Source: Clostridium sp. LS (GTDB lineage: Bacteria > Bacillota > Clostridia > Clostridiales > Clostridiaceae). From it: DNA of 41,187 bases. Within the stretch, counting starts at the first letter, position 1; the number at the start of each line of letters is the position of its first letter. The notes below the pieces were generated by a model, which was not told the origin of the DNA, searched no databases, and worked only from the letters and a program-made list of their open reading frames with translations. Of the stretch, positions 10,516 to 20,214 are shown piece after piece. The position numbers were made by a program, and so were the translations under genes. The stretch is taken from the NCBI RefSeq assembly GCF_002760435.1, contig NZ_AUUU01000091.1, positions 1-41,187 of the forward strand, given 5' to 3'.

Positions 10516-11283
10516 ATGTTTCAAGCGATAGTTGATTTTATGAAAGGTATATTTGATTCCCTGCATAACTTTATTATAAGTATGGGAATATCAGATATTG
10601 GGTTGTCATATGTTTTAGCAATATTTATTTTTACATTAATTATAAGAATTTTAATATTGCCATTTAACATTAAGGCAGCAAGATCTACACGGGGAATGCA
10701 AAAAATTCAACCGGAACTTAAAAAAATTCAAGATAAATATAAAGATGATCCACAAACATTGAATTCTGAAATGATGAAGCTATATAAAGATAATAATGTT
10801 AGTGTAGCAGGAGGATGTTTACCATCGCTATTACCATTGCCTATTTTAATGGCACTTTATTGGGTGTTTATGGGCATATCTGGGATAGAAGGAGCATCAT
10901 TTCTATGGATTAAAGATTTGTTTGCACCTGATAGATATTATATATTACCAGTTTTAGCAGCGCTATCAACATATATACCATCATATTTGATGTCTAAAGC
11001 AACTCCATCTCAGCCTGGTGGAATGAATATGGGAACAATGAATTTTGTTATGGCTGGAATGATGGGATTTATGTCATTGAATTTTAAGTCTATATTAGTA
11101 CTTTATTGGATAATTGGTAACATAATTCAGACAATACAAACTTATTTCTTAAACTATAGACCAGCAATGAAAGAGATTAATGATCAGAAAGAAGAAAAAG
11201 CTAAAGTAGAATCAGAAAAATTTGTTATGGCAGTTGAAGAACCTAAAAATTTAGCTAGTAGAAAAAGAAAAAATAAAAAGTAA
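10516..11283 (+). CDS. yidC: membrane protein insertase YidC/Oxa1 family
   Basis: Inserts and folds membrane proteins, alone or with SecYEG. It has 255 residues, the short Gram-positive form. Hydrophobic segments lie at about residues 27-50, 100-125, 150-165 and 180-215. A membrane Arg near the first segment (TLIIRILILPFNIKAARS) fits the hydrophilic groove of the family. The cytoplasmic helix carries LKKIQDKYKDDPQTLN, and the tail is basic. I see no lipobox at the N-terminus, unlike B. subtilis SpoIIIJ. An AGGAGG-like site precedes the ATG. Confidence 0.95.
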   Translation: MFQAIVDFMKGIFDSLHNFIISMGISDIGLSYVLAIFIFTLIIRILILPFNIKAARSTRGMQKIQPELKKIQDKYKDDPQTLNSEMMKLYKDNNVSVAGGCLPSLLPLPILMALYWVFMGISGIEGASFLWIKDLFAPDRYYILPVLAALSTYIPSYLMSKATPSQPGGMNMGTMNFVMAGMMGFMSLNFKSILVLYWIIGNIIQTIQTYFLNYRPAMKEINDQKEEKAKVESEKFVMAVEEPKNLASRKRKNKK

Positions 11284-11321
11284 TTTAAGTTTGCTAATAA
11301 TTAGAGGTGGTGAATTAACAG

Positions 11322-11951
11322 ATGAAATCAATAGAAGTAGAAGGAAAAACTGTTGAAGAAGCCTTAAATAAAGCTTTAGTTGAATTAGATACAGATAAAA
11401 ATAGAGTTAATATTGAAGTTCTAGATCATGGTTCAAAAGGTTTATTTAATGTTATAGGAGTTAAGCCAGCTAGAATTAGAGTTTCTAAGATGTATGATTA
11501 CATTGATGAGGCACGAAATTTTATAGCAAATATACTTAATTGTATGGAAATAGAAGCTAAAATTGATATTAAAGAAGAAAATGATACTGTTATAATCAAC
11601 TTATCAGGGGATAAAATGGGGGTAATAATTGGTTATAGAGGTGAAACTTTAGATTCTATTCAATATTTAGTTTCATTAGTAGTTAATAAAGTACATGAAT
11701 TTCCTCATAAAAAAGTTATAATAGACACTGAGAATTATAGAAGCAAAAGAGAGGAAACTCTTAAGGGGGTTGCTCTTAAGACTGCCAATAAAGTTAAAAA
11801 GACACAAAAAGTATTTAAATTAGAGCCAATGAACCCTTATGAGAGAAGAATTATTCATTCTGCACTTCAAGGTGATGCTTTGGTTAATACATATAGCGAG
11901 GGCGAAGAACCATTTCGAAGAGTAGTTGTTGAATTGAAAAAGAATTTGTAA
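11322..11951 (+). CDS. jag: Jag/KhpB RNA-binding protein
   Basis: A 209-residue protein with a Jag N-terminal domain (1-50, SIEVEGKTVEEALNKAL), a KH-type domain (about 85-140, GDKMGVIIGYRGETLDSIQ) and an R3H domain (about 145-208, MNPYERRIIHSAL with FRRVVVEL at the end). Homologs (KhpB/EloR) bind RNA and affect cell elongation and sporulation. It follows yidC in the usual order and is closed by a terminator, so it ends the rpmH-jag transcript. Confidence 0.94.
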   Translation: MKSIEVEGKTVEEALNKALVELDTDKNRVNIEVLDHGSKGLFNVIGVKPARIRVSKMYDYIDEARNFIANILNCMEIEAKIDIKEENDTVIINLSGDKMGVIIGYRGETLDSIQYLVSLVVNKVHEFPHKKVIIDTENYRSKREETLKGVALKTANKVKKTQKVFKLEPMNPYERRIIHSALQGDALVNTYSEGEEPFRRVVVELKKNL

Positions 11952-11977
11952 AAGAAAGCCGTTTAGGCTTTCTTTTT
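11951..11977 (+). terminator. terminator after jag
   Basis: AAAGAAAGCC (11951-11960) and GGCTTTCTTT (11966-11975) form a perfect 10-bp stem with a GTTTA loop and run into T residues. The stem starts within the jag stop codon. Confidence 0.9.
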
Positions 11978-12030
11978 AAATTTATAAATAAATGAATATA
12001 TTTTAGAAGAAAATTTTAGTTAATATGGCT

Positions 12031-12059
12031 TTGACTATTTATTATTTGTTATGTAAAAT
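12031..12059 (+). promoter_or_regulatory. sigma-A promoter for mnmE
   Basis: TTGACT (12031-12036), a 17-base spacer, TAAAAT (12054-12059), 60 bases before mnmE and just after the jag terminator. It probably drives mnmE-mnmG-rsmG. Confidence 0.75.
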
Positions 12060-12118
12060 TGATATTAGTTTTGAAGAGGTATTAATATAGAAATTCTTCT
12101 TTAATGGAGGAGGATAAC

Positions 12119-13501
12119 ATGAAAGAATTTGATACTATTTCTGCAATAGCTACGCCTATTGGAGAAGGTGGAGTAGCTATAATTAGAATTTCTGGCGAAA
12201 AAGCTTTAAAAATTGCTAGTAAAATATTTAAACCTAAGAATAGCTATGATATTGAAAAAATGGAAACATATACCATGAAGTATGGAAATATTATAGATTT
12301 AGAAAGTAATGAAATAATCGATGAAGTTATTTTAAGTTATATGAAAGCACCAAATAGTTATACAGGAGAAAATGTAGTTGAGATCAATTGCCATGGAGGG
12401 ATTGTATCAACCAATAGTGTATTAAATGAAGTAATAAAAGCGGGCGCAAGGCTTGCAGAGCCAGGTGAGTTTACTAAAAGAGCTTTTTTAAATGGACGAA
12501 TAGATCTAAGTCAAGCAGAAGCCGTTATGGATATAATTACTGCCAAGACTGAACTAGCGATGAAAGCTGCAATGTTGCAAAGCAATGGAGCTCTTTCTAA
12601 TGAGATAGCCAATTTAAGAAGATATCTATTAAATGTATTAGCTTTAATTGAATATGCAGTTGATTTTACAGAGGATGATGAGGATGTAATTGATGCAAAT
12701 CTTTTAACTGAAGTAAAAGATGGCATAAGTAAAACAATTGTTAAGGTAAAAGGATTATTAGCTAATGCGGATGAGGGAAAAATAATAAGAGAAGGGCTTA
12801 ATATGGTTATTGTTGGTAAACCAAATGTTGGAAAATCATCTCTACTTAATGCCCTTTTAAAGGAAAGAAGAGCAATAGTAACTGATATTCCAGGGACTAC
12901 AAGAGATGTAATTGAAGAATACATAAATGTAGATGGAATACCTATTAGAATAATTGATACTGCAGGGATAAGAGAAACTGAAGATATAGTAGAAAAGATA
13001 GGAGTTGAAAAATCAAAAGAAAAGATTGAAGAAGCAGATTTAATAATATTAATGCTTGATGCATCTCGAGAGATTAGTGAAGATGATCAGCTTATAATAG
13101 ATAAAATTAAGCACAAGAAATATATAACGCTATTAAATAAAGTAGATTTAGATATAAAAATATCAAGGGATATAATTGATAACCTAGGCAATAAGATAGG
13201 TATATCAGCGAAGACAGGAGAAGGTATAGACGATTTGAAAAGAGAAATTAAAAATCTGTTTTTCAATGGGGAAATAAGCTCCGAAAGTTTGATAATATCA
13301 AATACAAGACATAAGCAGGCACTATATAAAGCTTTGGATAATTGTAATATAGCATTAGATAAATTTAATGCTAATGAATATCTTGATTTAATTTCTATAT
13401 ACATAACTGCAGCTATGAAAGCATTAGGTGAAATAACTGGAGATGAATTAGAAGAAGATTTATTGAATAAAATCTTTAGTGAATTTTGTGTGGGAAAGTA
13501 G
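12119..13501 (+). CDS. mnmE: tRNA uridine-5-carboxymethylaminomethyl GTPase MnmE
   Basis: With MnmG it adds the cmnm5 group to U34 in certain tRNA anticodons. It has 460 residues. The N-terminal tetrahydrofolate-binding domain begins [19 protein letters not shown]. The inserted G domain has [19 protein letters not shown] and NKVD. The C-terminus ends CVGK, matching the catalytic C-(I/L/V)-G-K motif. I place the start at ATG 12119 because GGAGGAGG (12106-12113) lies 5 bases before it. An in-frame ATG at 12104 is inside this Shine-Dalgarno and unlikely to be used. Confidence 0.96.
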   Translation: MKEFDTISAIATPIGEGGVAIIRISGEKALKIASKIFKPKNSYDIEKMETYTMKYGNIIDLESNEIIDEVILSYMKAPNSYTGENVVEINCHGGIVSTNSVLNEVIKAGARLAEPGEFTKRAFLNGRIDLSQAEAVMDIITAKTELAMKAAMLQSNGALSNEIANLRRYLLNVLALIEYAVDFTEDDEDVIDANLLTEVKDGISKTIVKVKGLLANADEGKIIREGLNMVIVGKPNVGKSSLLNALLKERRAIVTDIPGTTRDVIEEYINVDGIPIRIIDTAGIRETEDIVEKIGVEKSKEKIEEADLIILMLDASREISEDDQLIIDKIKHKKYITLLNKVDLDIKISRDIIDNLGNKIGISAKTGEGIDDLKREIKNLFFNGEISSESLIISNTRHKQALYKALDNCNIALDKFNANEYLDLISIYITAAMKALGEITGDELEEDLLNKIFSEFCVGK

Positions 13502-13510
13502 GTAAAAGTA

Positions 13511-15397
13511 ATGGCAATAAATTATGATGGTGGGCAATTTGACGTAATTGTCGTAGGTGCTGGTCATGCAGGTTGTGAGGCAGCATTAGCTTCAGCAAGA
13601 TTAGGACTTAGTACGTTAGTTTGTACAATTAATTTGGATTCTATAGCATTAATGCCTTGTAATCCTAATATAGGAGGTACTGCAAAGGGACATTTAGTTA
13701 GGGAGATTGACGCACTGGGTGGTGAAATGGGGATTAACATTGATAATACATTTATACAATCAAGAATGTTAAATACTTCAAAGGGACCAGCAGTTCATTC
13801 TTTAAGGGCGCAAGCTGATAAAAAAAATTATCAGTATAGAATGAAAAGAATTTTAGAAGAACAAGATAATCTTAAAATAAGGCAGATTGAAGTTACTCAA
13901 CTTCAGGTTAAGGATGGGAAAATAGATGGTGTAGTTACTAAAAACGGAGCCATTTTTAAATGTAAGGCTGTAGTACTTGCAACTGGTACATATTTAAAAG
14001 GAAAAATTATTATTGGTGAAGTATCTTATAGTGGGGGACCTAATGGATTATTTCCGGCGAATGATTTATCTCAATCATTGTTAGATTTAGGAATTACATT
14101 GAGGAGATTTAAGACAGGAACTCCAGCAAGAATAAATAGAAAATCTGTTGATTTTTCAAAAATGATTGAACAAAATGGTGATGATAGAATAGTACCTTTT
14201 TCATTTATGAGTGAAAATTTAGAAAGAGATCAAGTGTCTTGTTATTTGACTTATACAAATGAGGAAACTCGTAAAATAATTAAGGAAAATATAGATAGAT
14301 CACCGATTTACAATGGTAGCATAAAGGGTATTGGACCTAGATACTGCCCATCAATAGAAGATAAAATAATGAGATTTCCAGATAAACCTCAACATCAAAT
14401 ATTTATAGAACCTGAAGGGCTTGATACTTTGGAAATGTACGTAGGTGGATTCTCTTCATCATTACCAGAAGAGGTTCAGATAAAAATGCTTAGAACACTT
14501 CCGGGACTTGAAAATGTTGAAATGATGAGAACTGCATATGCAATCGAATATGATTCAATTGATCCAACACAACTGAATCCGACATTAGAATTTAAAAATA
14601 TTGAAGGATTGTATGGTGCAGGTCAGCTAAATGGAAGTTCAGGATATGAAGAAGCTGGTGCACAAGGATTAATTGCAGGGTTAAATGCTGCTTTGAAAAT
14701 TAAAAATGAAGAGCCGCTAATATTAACTCGCTCTGACGCATATATAGGAGTACTTATTGATGATTTAGTTACTAAAGGGACTAATGAGCCTTATAGAATG
14801 ATGACTTCTAGAGCTGAATATAGATTGTTGTTGAGACAGGATAATGCAGATTTTAGATTAACAGAGATAGGTCATAGGGCTGGATTAGTTACAGAAGAAA
14901 GATATAACAGATTTTTAATAAGAAAACTAAATATTGAAAATGAACTAACAAGATTAAAGAACTTAAGAATAACAAATAAAAAAGAAGTCAATGAGTTTTT
15001 AATTTCATTAAATTCATCTGAACTGAGAAAACCAATAAGTTTTTATGAATTAATGCAAAGGCCAGAGCTAGATTATTTTGATTTATTGCCACTAGATCCT
15101 GAAAGACCAGAATTACCTTATGATGTTGGTGAACAAATTAATATACTTACAAAATATGAAGGATATATACAAAGTCAATTAGAACAAGTTTCCCAATTTA
15201 AAAAATTTGAAAAAAAATTATTACCGATTAATATTAATTATAGTGATATTAAAGGCTTAAGGACAGAAGCTATTCAGAAACTAAATAGTATTAGACCAAT
15301 AAGCATTGGTCAGGCTTCGAGAATTTCTGGAGTTTCACCAGCTGATATTTCAGTATTACTTATTTATCTTGAGCACCACTATAATAAACAATCTTAG
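13511..15397 (+). CDS. mnmG: tRNA uridine-5-carboxymethylaminomethyl FAD enzyme MnmG
   Basis: The FAD-dependent partner of MnmE (GidA). It has 628 residues, full length. The N-terminal Rossmann FAD site is [19 protein letters not shown]. Also visible are the [20 protein letters not shown] block, the redox Cys in [10 protein letters not shown], and the C-terminal helical domain ending [19 protein letters not shown]. The gene begins 10 bases after mnmE, as in most bacteria. Confidence 0.97.
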   Translation: MAINYDGGQFDVIVVGAGHAGCEAALASARLGLSTLVCTINLDSIALMPCNPNIGGTAKGHLVREIDALGGEMGINIDNTFIQSRMLNTSKGPAVHSLRAQADKKNYQYRMKRILEEQDNLKIRQIEVTQLQVKDGKIDGVVTKNGAIFKCKAVVLATGTYLKGKIIIGEVSYSGGPNGLFPANDLSQSLLDLGITLRRFKTGTPARINRKSVDFSKMIEQNGDDRIVPFSFMSENLERDQVSCYLTYTNEETRKIIKENIDRSPIYNGSIKGIGPRYCPSIEDKIMRFPDKPQHQIFIEPEGLDTLEMYVGGFSSSLPEEVQIKMLRTLPGLENVEMMRTAYAIEYDSIDPTQLNPTLEFKNIEGLYGAGQLNGSSGYEEAGAQGLIAGLNAALKIKNEEPLILTRSDAYIGVLIDDLVTKGTNEPYRMMTSRAEYRLLLRQDNADFRLTEIGHRAGLVTEERYNRFLIRKLNIENELTRLKNLRITNKKEVNEFLISLNSSELRKPISFYELMQRPELDYFDLLPLDPERPELPYDVGEQINILTKYEGYIQSQLEQVSQFKKFEKKLLPININYSDIKGLRTEAIQKLNSIRPISIGQASRISGVSPADISVLLIYLEHHYNKQS

Positions 15398-15416
15398 TTA
15401 TTAATATGGAGGGATT

Positions 15417-16136
15417 ATGAATTTTTATGACTTAATGTGTCAAGCATCAGAAGATGTTGGGATACAATTATCAAAGGAACAATTTGAAAAGTTTACTGAT
15501 TATATGAAGCTTCTTCAAGAATGGAATGAAAAAATTAATTTAACAGCTATAATTGAGGATGAGGAAATAATTAAGAAGCATTTTATAGATTCGATAAAAT
15601 CATTTAAAAGAGTTGAAATTAAAAATGCAGGTAACTTAATAGATGTTGGTACTGGAGCTGGATTTCCAGGATTACCAATTGCTATTATGAAAGAAGATAT
15701 AAAAGTTACATTATTAGATTCTCTTAATAAAAGAATTAATTTTTTGAATACTGTTATTACAACGTTAGGGCTTTCTAATGTTACTACAATTCATTCAAGG
15801 GCGGAAGATGGGGCGAGAGATAGTAAACTTAGAGAGAAATTCGATGTAGCAACATCTAGAGCAGTTGCTAATATGAGTGTATTATCTGAATTTTGTTTAC
15901 CATATGTAAGAGTAGGTGGTAGCTTTATAGCATTAAAAGGTCCAGCAGTTGAACAAGAAATTAATCAAAGCTTAAATGCAATTAAAATTCTTGGTGGAGA
16001 ACTAGCTAATATATGTGAAGTACATATTGAAGGGACTGAATTAAGGCACAATCTTGTTGTAGTAAAAAAAGTGAAGGAATGCCCTAAAGTGTATCCGAGA
16101 AAAGCTGGATTAATTACAAAGAATCCGATTAAGTAA
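15417..16136 (+). CDS. rsmG: 16S rRNA (guanine527-N7)-methyltransferase RsmG
   Basis: Methylates G527 of 16S rRNA; loss of the enzyme gives low-level streptomycin resistance in several bacteria. It has 239 residues. The SAM-binding motif is [17 protein letters not shown], with [14 protein letters not shown] after it and ATSRAVA as the catalytic-side motif. It follows mnmG by about 20 bases with GGAGG before the ATG. The mnmE-mnmG-rsmG-noc/par order is the standard origin-side arrangement. Confidence 0.96.
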   Translation: MNFYDLMCQASEDVGIQLSKEQFEKFTDYMKLLQEWNEKINLTAIIEDEEIIKKHFIDSIKSFKRVEIKNAGNLIDVGTGAGFPGLPIAIMKEDIKVTLLDSLNKRINFLNTVITTLGLSNVTTIHSRAEDGARDSKLREKFDVATSRAVANMSVLSEFCLPYVRVGGSFIALKGPAVEQEINQSLNAIKILGGELANICEVHIEGTELRHNLVVVKKVKECPKVYPRKAGLITKNPIK

Positions 16137-16252
16137 CGCTTAATAAATCAGGTTAAATTATATTATAGTATAAAATTAAAGGAAAAATGCAACTAGGATA
16201 GAATAAATAATTAAATATGTTATAGTATTTTTATAAGGGATGGGTCGATAGC

Positions 16253-17035
16253 ATGAATAATGAAATAGTAGAAATTAACATAGATAAGGTAATTCCTAAT
16301 ATTTATCAACCGCGTAAGTTTTTTGACGAGGAAGCGATTGAAGAATTATCACAATCAATTAAGCAATATGGAATAATTCAACCTCTAACAGTAAGAAAAC
16401 GGGGAGAAGTTTTTGAGTTAGTTGCTGGTGAAAGGAGACTTCGAGCTGCAAAATTAGCCAGCCTAGACACCGTTCCATGTAATGTTATTGATATAACTGA
16501 TTCTGAATCAGCTCAGATTGCTTTATTAGAAAATTTACAAAGAGAAGATTTAAATTATGTTGAAGAAGCAGAAGCATATTATAATTTAATTAATGATCAT
16601 AATTTTACTCAAGATGAACTTGCAAAGAGAATGGGAAAAAAGCAATCTACAATAGCAAATAAATTGAGACTATTAAAATTAAGTTCTGAAGTTAGAGAAT
16701 TATGTTTGAATAATAAATTAACAGAAAGACATGCTAGAGCATTGCTCACAATTCCTAGTGAAGCTTTACAATTAAAAGTAGTTCAGAAGGTAATTAAAGA
16801 TGTTTTAAATGTCAAAGCAACAGAAGAACTAATTAATAAGGAATTACTTAAATTAGCAGGAGAAGAGCTTAAAAATAAAAGAAAAAGAAATATTAAAGGC
16901 GTTTTACCTGCAAAGTTATATATAAATACCATTAAGCAAGTTTTGCAAAAATTTGATATTCCAGCTGAGTATGCATATAAGGATGAAGAAGAATTTATAG
17001 AAGTTACAGTTAAAATTCCAAAGCCAAAGAAGTAA
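16253..17035 (+). CDS. noc: Noc-type ParB-family nucleoid occlusion protein
   Basis: 260 residues of the ParB/Noc CTPase family. The N-terminal domain shows IYQPRKFFDEEAI, GERRLRAAK and ENLQREDLN, the nucleotide-binding boxes. A helix-turn-helix follows (TQDELAKRMGKKQSTIANKL), then a C-terminal dimer region. Position after rsmG and before parA-parB, with a second ParB downstream, fits Noc, which in B. subtilis blocks division over the nucleoid. I found no clear Noc-binding site (ATTTCCCGGGAAAT type) here, so the Noc role is by family and position. The start follows AAGGGATGGG. Confidence 0.8.
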   Translation: MNNEIVEINIDKVIPNIYQPRKFFDEEAIEELSQSIKQYGIIQPLTVRKRGEVFELVAGERRLRAAKLASLDTVPCNVIDITDSESAQIALLENLQREDLNYVEEAEAYYNLINDHNFTQDELAKRMGKKQSTIANKLRLLKLSSEVRELCLNNKLTERHARALLTIPSEALQLKVVQKVIKDVLNVKATEELINKELLKLAGEELKNKRKRNIKGVLPAKLYINTIKQVLQKFDIPAEYAYKDEEEFIEVTVKIPKPKK

Positions 17036-17053
17036 AATTCATTATTAGTAATA

Positions 17054-17091
17054 TTAAAGTTAAGGTGTCACTAATGATACCTTAACTTTAA
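17054..17091. terminator. strong hairpin after noc
   Basis: Arms at 17054-17070 and 17075-17091 pair over 17 bp with one G-T pair and a CTAA loop. There is no clean T run after it, so termination is possible but not certain. The 3' arm can also pair with a third copy of the 5' arm sequence at 17170-17181. Confidence 0.55.
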
Positions 17092-17289
17092 TTATGTAGA
17101 GTGCAATAATATCATCTATTGAAATTAACAGTACTCCATGTTACTGTTTGTTATATGTAGATGAATATTAAGTTAAGGTATAGTATTTTTATTATAATAT
17201 TAATCTGTTACTGTTTTTAAGAACATAATTCTTTTATTATCATAGAAAAATATATATAATATTATTATGGGAAAGGGGGGACGCTCTTT

Positions 17290-18063
17290 TTGGGCTATAG
17301 TATGAAAAAAATTTGTGTTTTTAATCAAAAAGGTGGAGTAGGAAAAACAACTACCAATATAAATTTATGTGCATATCTTGCAATGGAAGGTTATAAAGTT
17401 TTAACAATAGATATAGATCCCCAAGGGAATACAACAAGCGGATTAGGATTGGATAAAAATAATTTAGAATTATCTATTTATGATGTGCTGATTTCTGATA
17501 CAACTATGAAAGAATCAATTCTTAGAAGCGATCTAGTTCAAAATCTATATATAGTGCCTTCAACTATGGAACTTGCAGGAGCTGAAGTTGAACTTATAAA
17601 CAGAACTGATAGAGAAAATATAATAAAGAATAAACTAGCGGAAATAGAAGATGAGTATGATTATGTATTTATAGATTGTCCACCGTCTTTGGGAGTCTTA
17701 ACAATAAATGCATTAACTTGTGCAGATTCTGTTTTAATTCCAATTCAATGTGAGTTTTATGCTTTAGAAGGTGTTAGTCAATTAGTTAATACCATACAAT
17801 TAGTAAAAAAGTCTCTAAATAAAAATTTGGATATTGAAGGCGTTGTGATGACTATGTTTGATTATAGGACAAATCTTAGTAATGAAGTATTAAATGAAGT
17901 TCAAAAATATTTTAAGGATAAAGTTTATAAAACAACTATCTCAAGAAATGTTAGATTAGCAGAGGCACCGAGTTTTGGTTTACCAATTATGCTATATGAT
18001 GAAAAGTGTAAAGGTGCGGAAGCCTACGTAAAATTGACTAAAGAATTTTTAAAGAGGCAGTAG
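17290..18063 (+). CDS. parA: ParA/Soj chromosome-partitioning ATPase
   Basis: A deviant-Walker ATPase that works with ParB and parS to separate origins and, in B. subtilis, to control DnaA. It has 257 residues. The deviant Walker A is KGGVGKTT (14-21). The other motifs are VLTIDIDPQGN and FIDCPPSLGVLT. I take the TTG at 17290 as start because AAGGGGGGA (17273-17281) is 8 bases before it. The next ATG (17302, MKKICVF) would be 20 bases away but is the start often used in homologs. parB follows 8 bases downstream. Confidence 0.94.
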   Translation: MGYSMKKICVFNQKGGVGKTTTNINLCAYLAMEGYKVLTIDIDPQGNTTSGLGLDKNNLELSIYDVLISDTTMKESILRSDLVQNLYIVPSTMELAGAEVELINRTDRENIIKNKLAEIEDEYDYVFIDCPPSLGVLTINALTCADSVLIPIQCEFYALEGVSQLVNTIQLVKKSLNKNLDIEGVVMTMFDYRTNLSNEVLNEVQKYFKDKVYKTTISRNVRLAEAPSFGLPIMLYDEKCKGAEAYVKLTKEFLKRQ

Positions 18064-18071
18064 GTGATAGA

Positions 18072-18932
18072 ATGGCAAAAAAGTTTACTTTAGGAAAAGG
18101 ACTAAGTGCTCTTATACCAGAAGAAGCAGAAAGTTTTAAAGAAGAAAGCAACAAGATTTTAATTTCAATAAATAAAATCAAAAGTGACGAAAAACAGCCA
18201 AGAAAATTATTCGATTCTGATAAAATTGCTGAGTTAGCAGAATCAATTAAGACTCATGGAATAATTCAGCCTTTAATTCTAAAAAAACATATTAATGATC
18301 AGTATATAATTGTAGCAGGTGAAAGAAGATGGAGAGCAGCTAAAATGGCTGGATTAAAAGAGATACCTGCAGTTATAATGGATTTAAGTGATAAGGACAC
18401 ACTGGAAATTTCATTAATAGAAAATATTCAGCGTGAAGATTTAAATCCTATTGAAGAAGCTTTAGCTTATAGAGAATTGTTAAATGATTTTAAAATAACT
18501 CAAGAGGAATTAAGCAAGAGAATTGGAAAATCAAGAGTAGCAATTGCTAATACAATGAGGTTAACCAATTTAGATGAAAGAGTTCAGCAATACATAATTG
18601 AGAGCATTATTTCAGAAGGACATGGCCGAGTACTTCTTGCAATTAATGATAAACTAAAACAATATGAAATAGCACAAAAAGTAATTGATGAAAAGCTATC
18701 AGTTAGAGAATTGGAAAGATTAGTTAAGAAAATTAATGATGAAGCAGGTAAAAATAAGAATGATGAAAGTGCTAATGAGTTAAATCCTTATTATAAAGAA
18801 ATAAGGAATCAGCTCCAAAGTTATTTTGGAACTAAAGTAAATATTTTAAGTAAAAAGAACAAAGGGAAAATCGAAATTGAATATTATTCAGAAGAAGATT
18901 TGCAAAGAATTTTAGATATTATTAATATGTAG
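18072..18932 (+). CDS. parB: ParB/Spo0J chromosome-partitioning protein
   Basis: A parS-binding CTPase clamp that spreads on DNA near the origin and loads SMC. It has 286 residues. The N-terminus KKFTLGKGLSALIP is the ParA-contacting tail. The CTP-binding motifs are GERRWRAAK and ENIQREDLNP. The HTH region is TQEELSKRIGKSRVAIAN. The stop codon (18930-18932) is followed immediately by a parS site. The gene is co-transcribed with parA. Confidence 0.95.
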   Translation: MAKKFTLGKGLSALIPEEAESFKEESNKILISINKIKSDEKQPRKLFDSDKIAELAESIKTHGIIQPLILKKHINDQYIIVAGERRWRAAKMAGLKEIPAVIMDLSDKDTLEISLIENIQREDLNPIEEALAYRELLNDFKITQEELSKRIGKSRVAIANTMRLTNLDERVQQYIIESIISEGHGRVLLAINDKLKQYEIAQKVIDEKLSVRELERLVKKINDEAGKNKNDESANELNPYYKEIRNQLQSYFGTKVNILSKKNKGKIEIEYYSEEDLQRILDIINM

Positions 18933-18948
18933 TGTTTCACGTGAAACA
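18933..18948. other. parS site 1
   Basis: TGTTTCACGTGAAACA, a perfect 16-bp palindrome and exact match to the consensus parS bound by ParB/Spo0J. It directly follows the parB stop codon and ends 3 bases before the next gene. Confidence 0.95.
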
Positions 18949-18951
18949 ATT

Positions 18952-19476
18952 ATGAAAGGAATGACAAAATTGGATACACTAATTAATACAATTAATGAGC
19001 TAATGCCGTACTTACTAATTGGAATGTTAGTAATAATTATTTTATTATTTGTAATGGTAGTAGCCTTATTTAAAGCGGTAGGAAGAGTAGAAAATAAATA
19101 TAGAAGATTTATGAAGGGAACTAATAATACTAACATAGAAGAGATGCTAATTGAACGATTAAGTAGCATTGAAGAAACAAAAGAAATTTCCGATAAAGCA
19201 TTACAAGAATGTAGAAAGTTAGAAATTAAAATGAAAGATTGTATTCAGAAAGTGGCAATAATGAGATATAAGGCATTTGAAAATGTAGGAAGCGATTTGA
19301 GTTTTTCTATTGCAATGTTAGATGATAAAAATGATGGGGTTATTTTGACAGGAATATATGGAAGACAAGAAAGTACAACCTATGCAAAACCAATTGATAA
19401 GGGAATTTCAAGATATGATCTTTCTGAAGAAGAACTTTATGTGTTAGATGAGGCATGTAATAAAGAAAGTAAATAA
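18952..19476 (+). CDS. DUF4446 membrane-anchored protein
   Basis: 174 residues with one transmembrane helix at about 18-40 (YLLIGMLVIIILLFVMVVALF), then a charged, probably coiled-coil stretch (45-100). A globular end follows (MRYKAFENVGSDLSFSIAMLDDKNDGVILTGIYGR), a segment typical of the DUF4446 family that follows parB in many clostridia. Function is unknown; the position suggests, but does not show, a link to origin or division processes. The ATG is 3 bases past parS, so ParB bound there could affect expression. Confidence 0.85.
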   Translation: MKGMTKLDTLINTINELMPYLLIGMLVIIILLFVMVVALFKAVGRVENKYRRFMKGTNNTNIEEMLIERLSSIEETKEISDKALQECRKLEIKMKDCIQKVAIMRYKAFENVGSDLSFSIAMLDDKNDGVILTGIYGRQESTTYAKPIDKGISRYDLSEEELYVLDEACNKESK

Positions 19477-19485
19477 TTTTAAAAA

Positions 19486-19533
19486 AACTGTTGCAAAATT
19501 AACAGAGTTAGTTTTGTGGCGGTTTATTTTTTT
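19486..19533 (+). terminator. terminator-like hairpin after the DUF4446 gene
   Basis: AACTGTTGCAAAA (19486-19498) pairs with TTTTGTGGCGGTT (19512-19524), 13 bp with four G-U pairs, followed by TATTTTTTT. It could equally be the left-end sequence of the IS relic that follows. Confidence 0.5.
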
Positions 19534-19587
19534 AGGCATATAAAAATGTGAATTAAGAAGAATTCACATTGATTATATAATTTAATT

Positions 19588-20107
19588 ATGCAACTAACAA
19601 GATTATATATAAAAAATTATAATGAATTTAGTGATAACCTTCAACGTATATTATCTTCTGGAATAGAATGATAGGACTTTCTATATAAAACCACAAATTT
19701 ATGAAATGTGGAAAAATAAGTTTGAAAAATGATATAAGTAAACGCAAAAAAATTGATTATGGTGTTTAAGTAGATTTATATATTTACCATAATGGTAGAA
19801 AATTAATATCAATGTCTATTATTCATAAAAAATTTGTTTGCGGGTATGAATTAGAAGCTACATTATCTAAGTGTGAATGTTGTGATATCTGTATTTATAA
19901 AAACAAAATGACAAAATAGAAGAGAATTAGAAAAATGTAAGTTTCAAAAAACTTCGTGGAAAAGTGTGAAATATTCTATAGGAATTTTAAAAATGAATTT
20001 ACAACTAAGTTGAGAGTAAACAAATCTATTAAGTTGAAAGAATATTTGGGATTTAAAAAGTCACTATGAATTCAACTCTACTGCCTAGTTATGCAGTAAA
20101 AAAATAA
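19588..20107 (+). pseudogene. IS1182-family transposase relic
   Basis: Broken reading frames match IS1182-type transposases in order. A 27-residue start reads MQLTRLYIKNYNEFSDNLQ (19588-19671). A new frame from 19685 reads IKPQIYEMWKNKFEK. From 19731 the protein reads DISKRKKIDYG, stop, VDLYIYHNGRKL, and then the cysteine cluster KCECCDICIYKNK, ending in a stop at 19917. LRVNKSIKLKEYLGF and a degraded end follow near 20040-20107. Members of the family have an NGKKL block, a Cys cluster and LR(V/K)NRSIQVEGxFG in that order. The catalytic core between the start and IKPQIYE is deleted, so it cannot be active. Confidence 0.72.
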
Positions 20108-20214
20108 AACTATTTAAGTGTGCCTAAAATTCAAAAAATTTCAGATAATTGATACAATATTTCAGATATCTGTAGATTTCTTCTTTTAAATCGAAAAGGA
20201 GTATTACTTCTAAT

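Noticed and set aside
12104..12118. Upstream ATG as the mnmE start
   Set aside because: The ATG at 12104 is part of the TGGAGGAGG ribosome site; ATG 12119 has normal spacing and gives the standard N-terminus.
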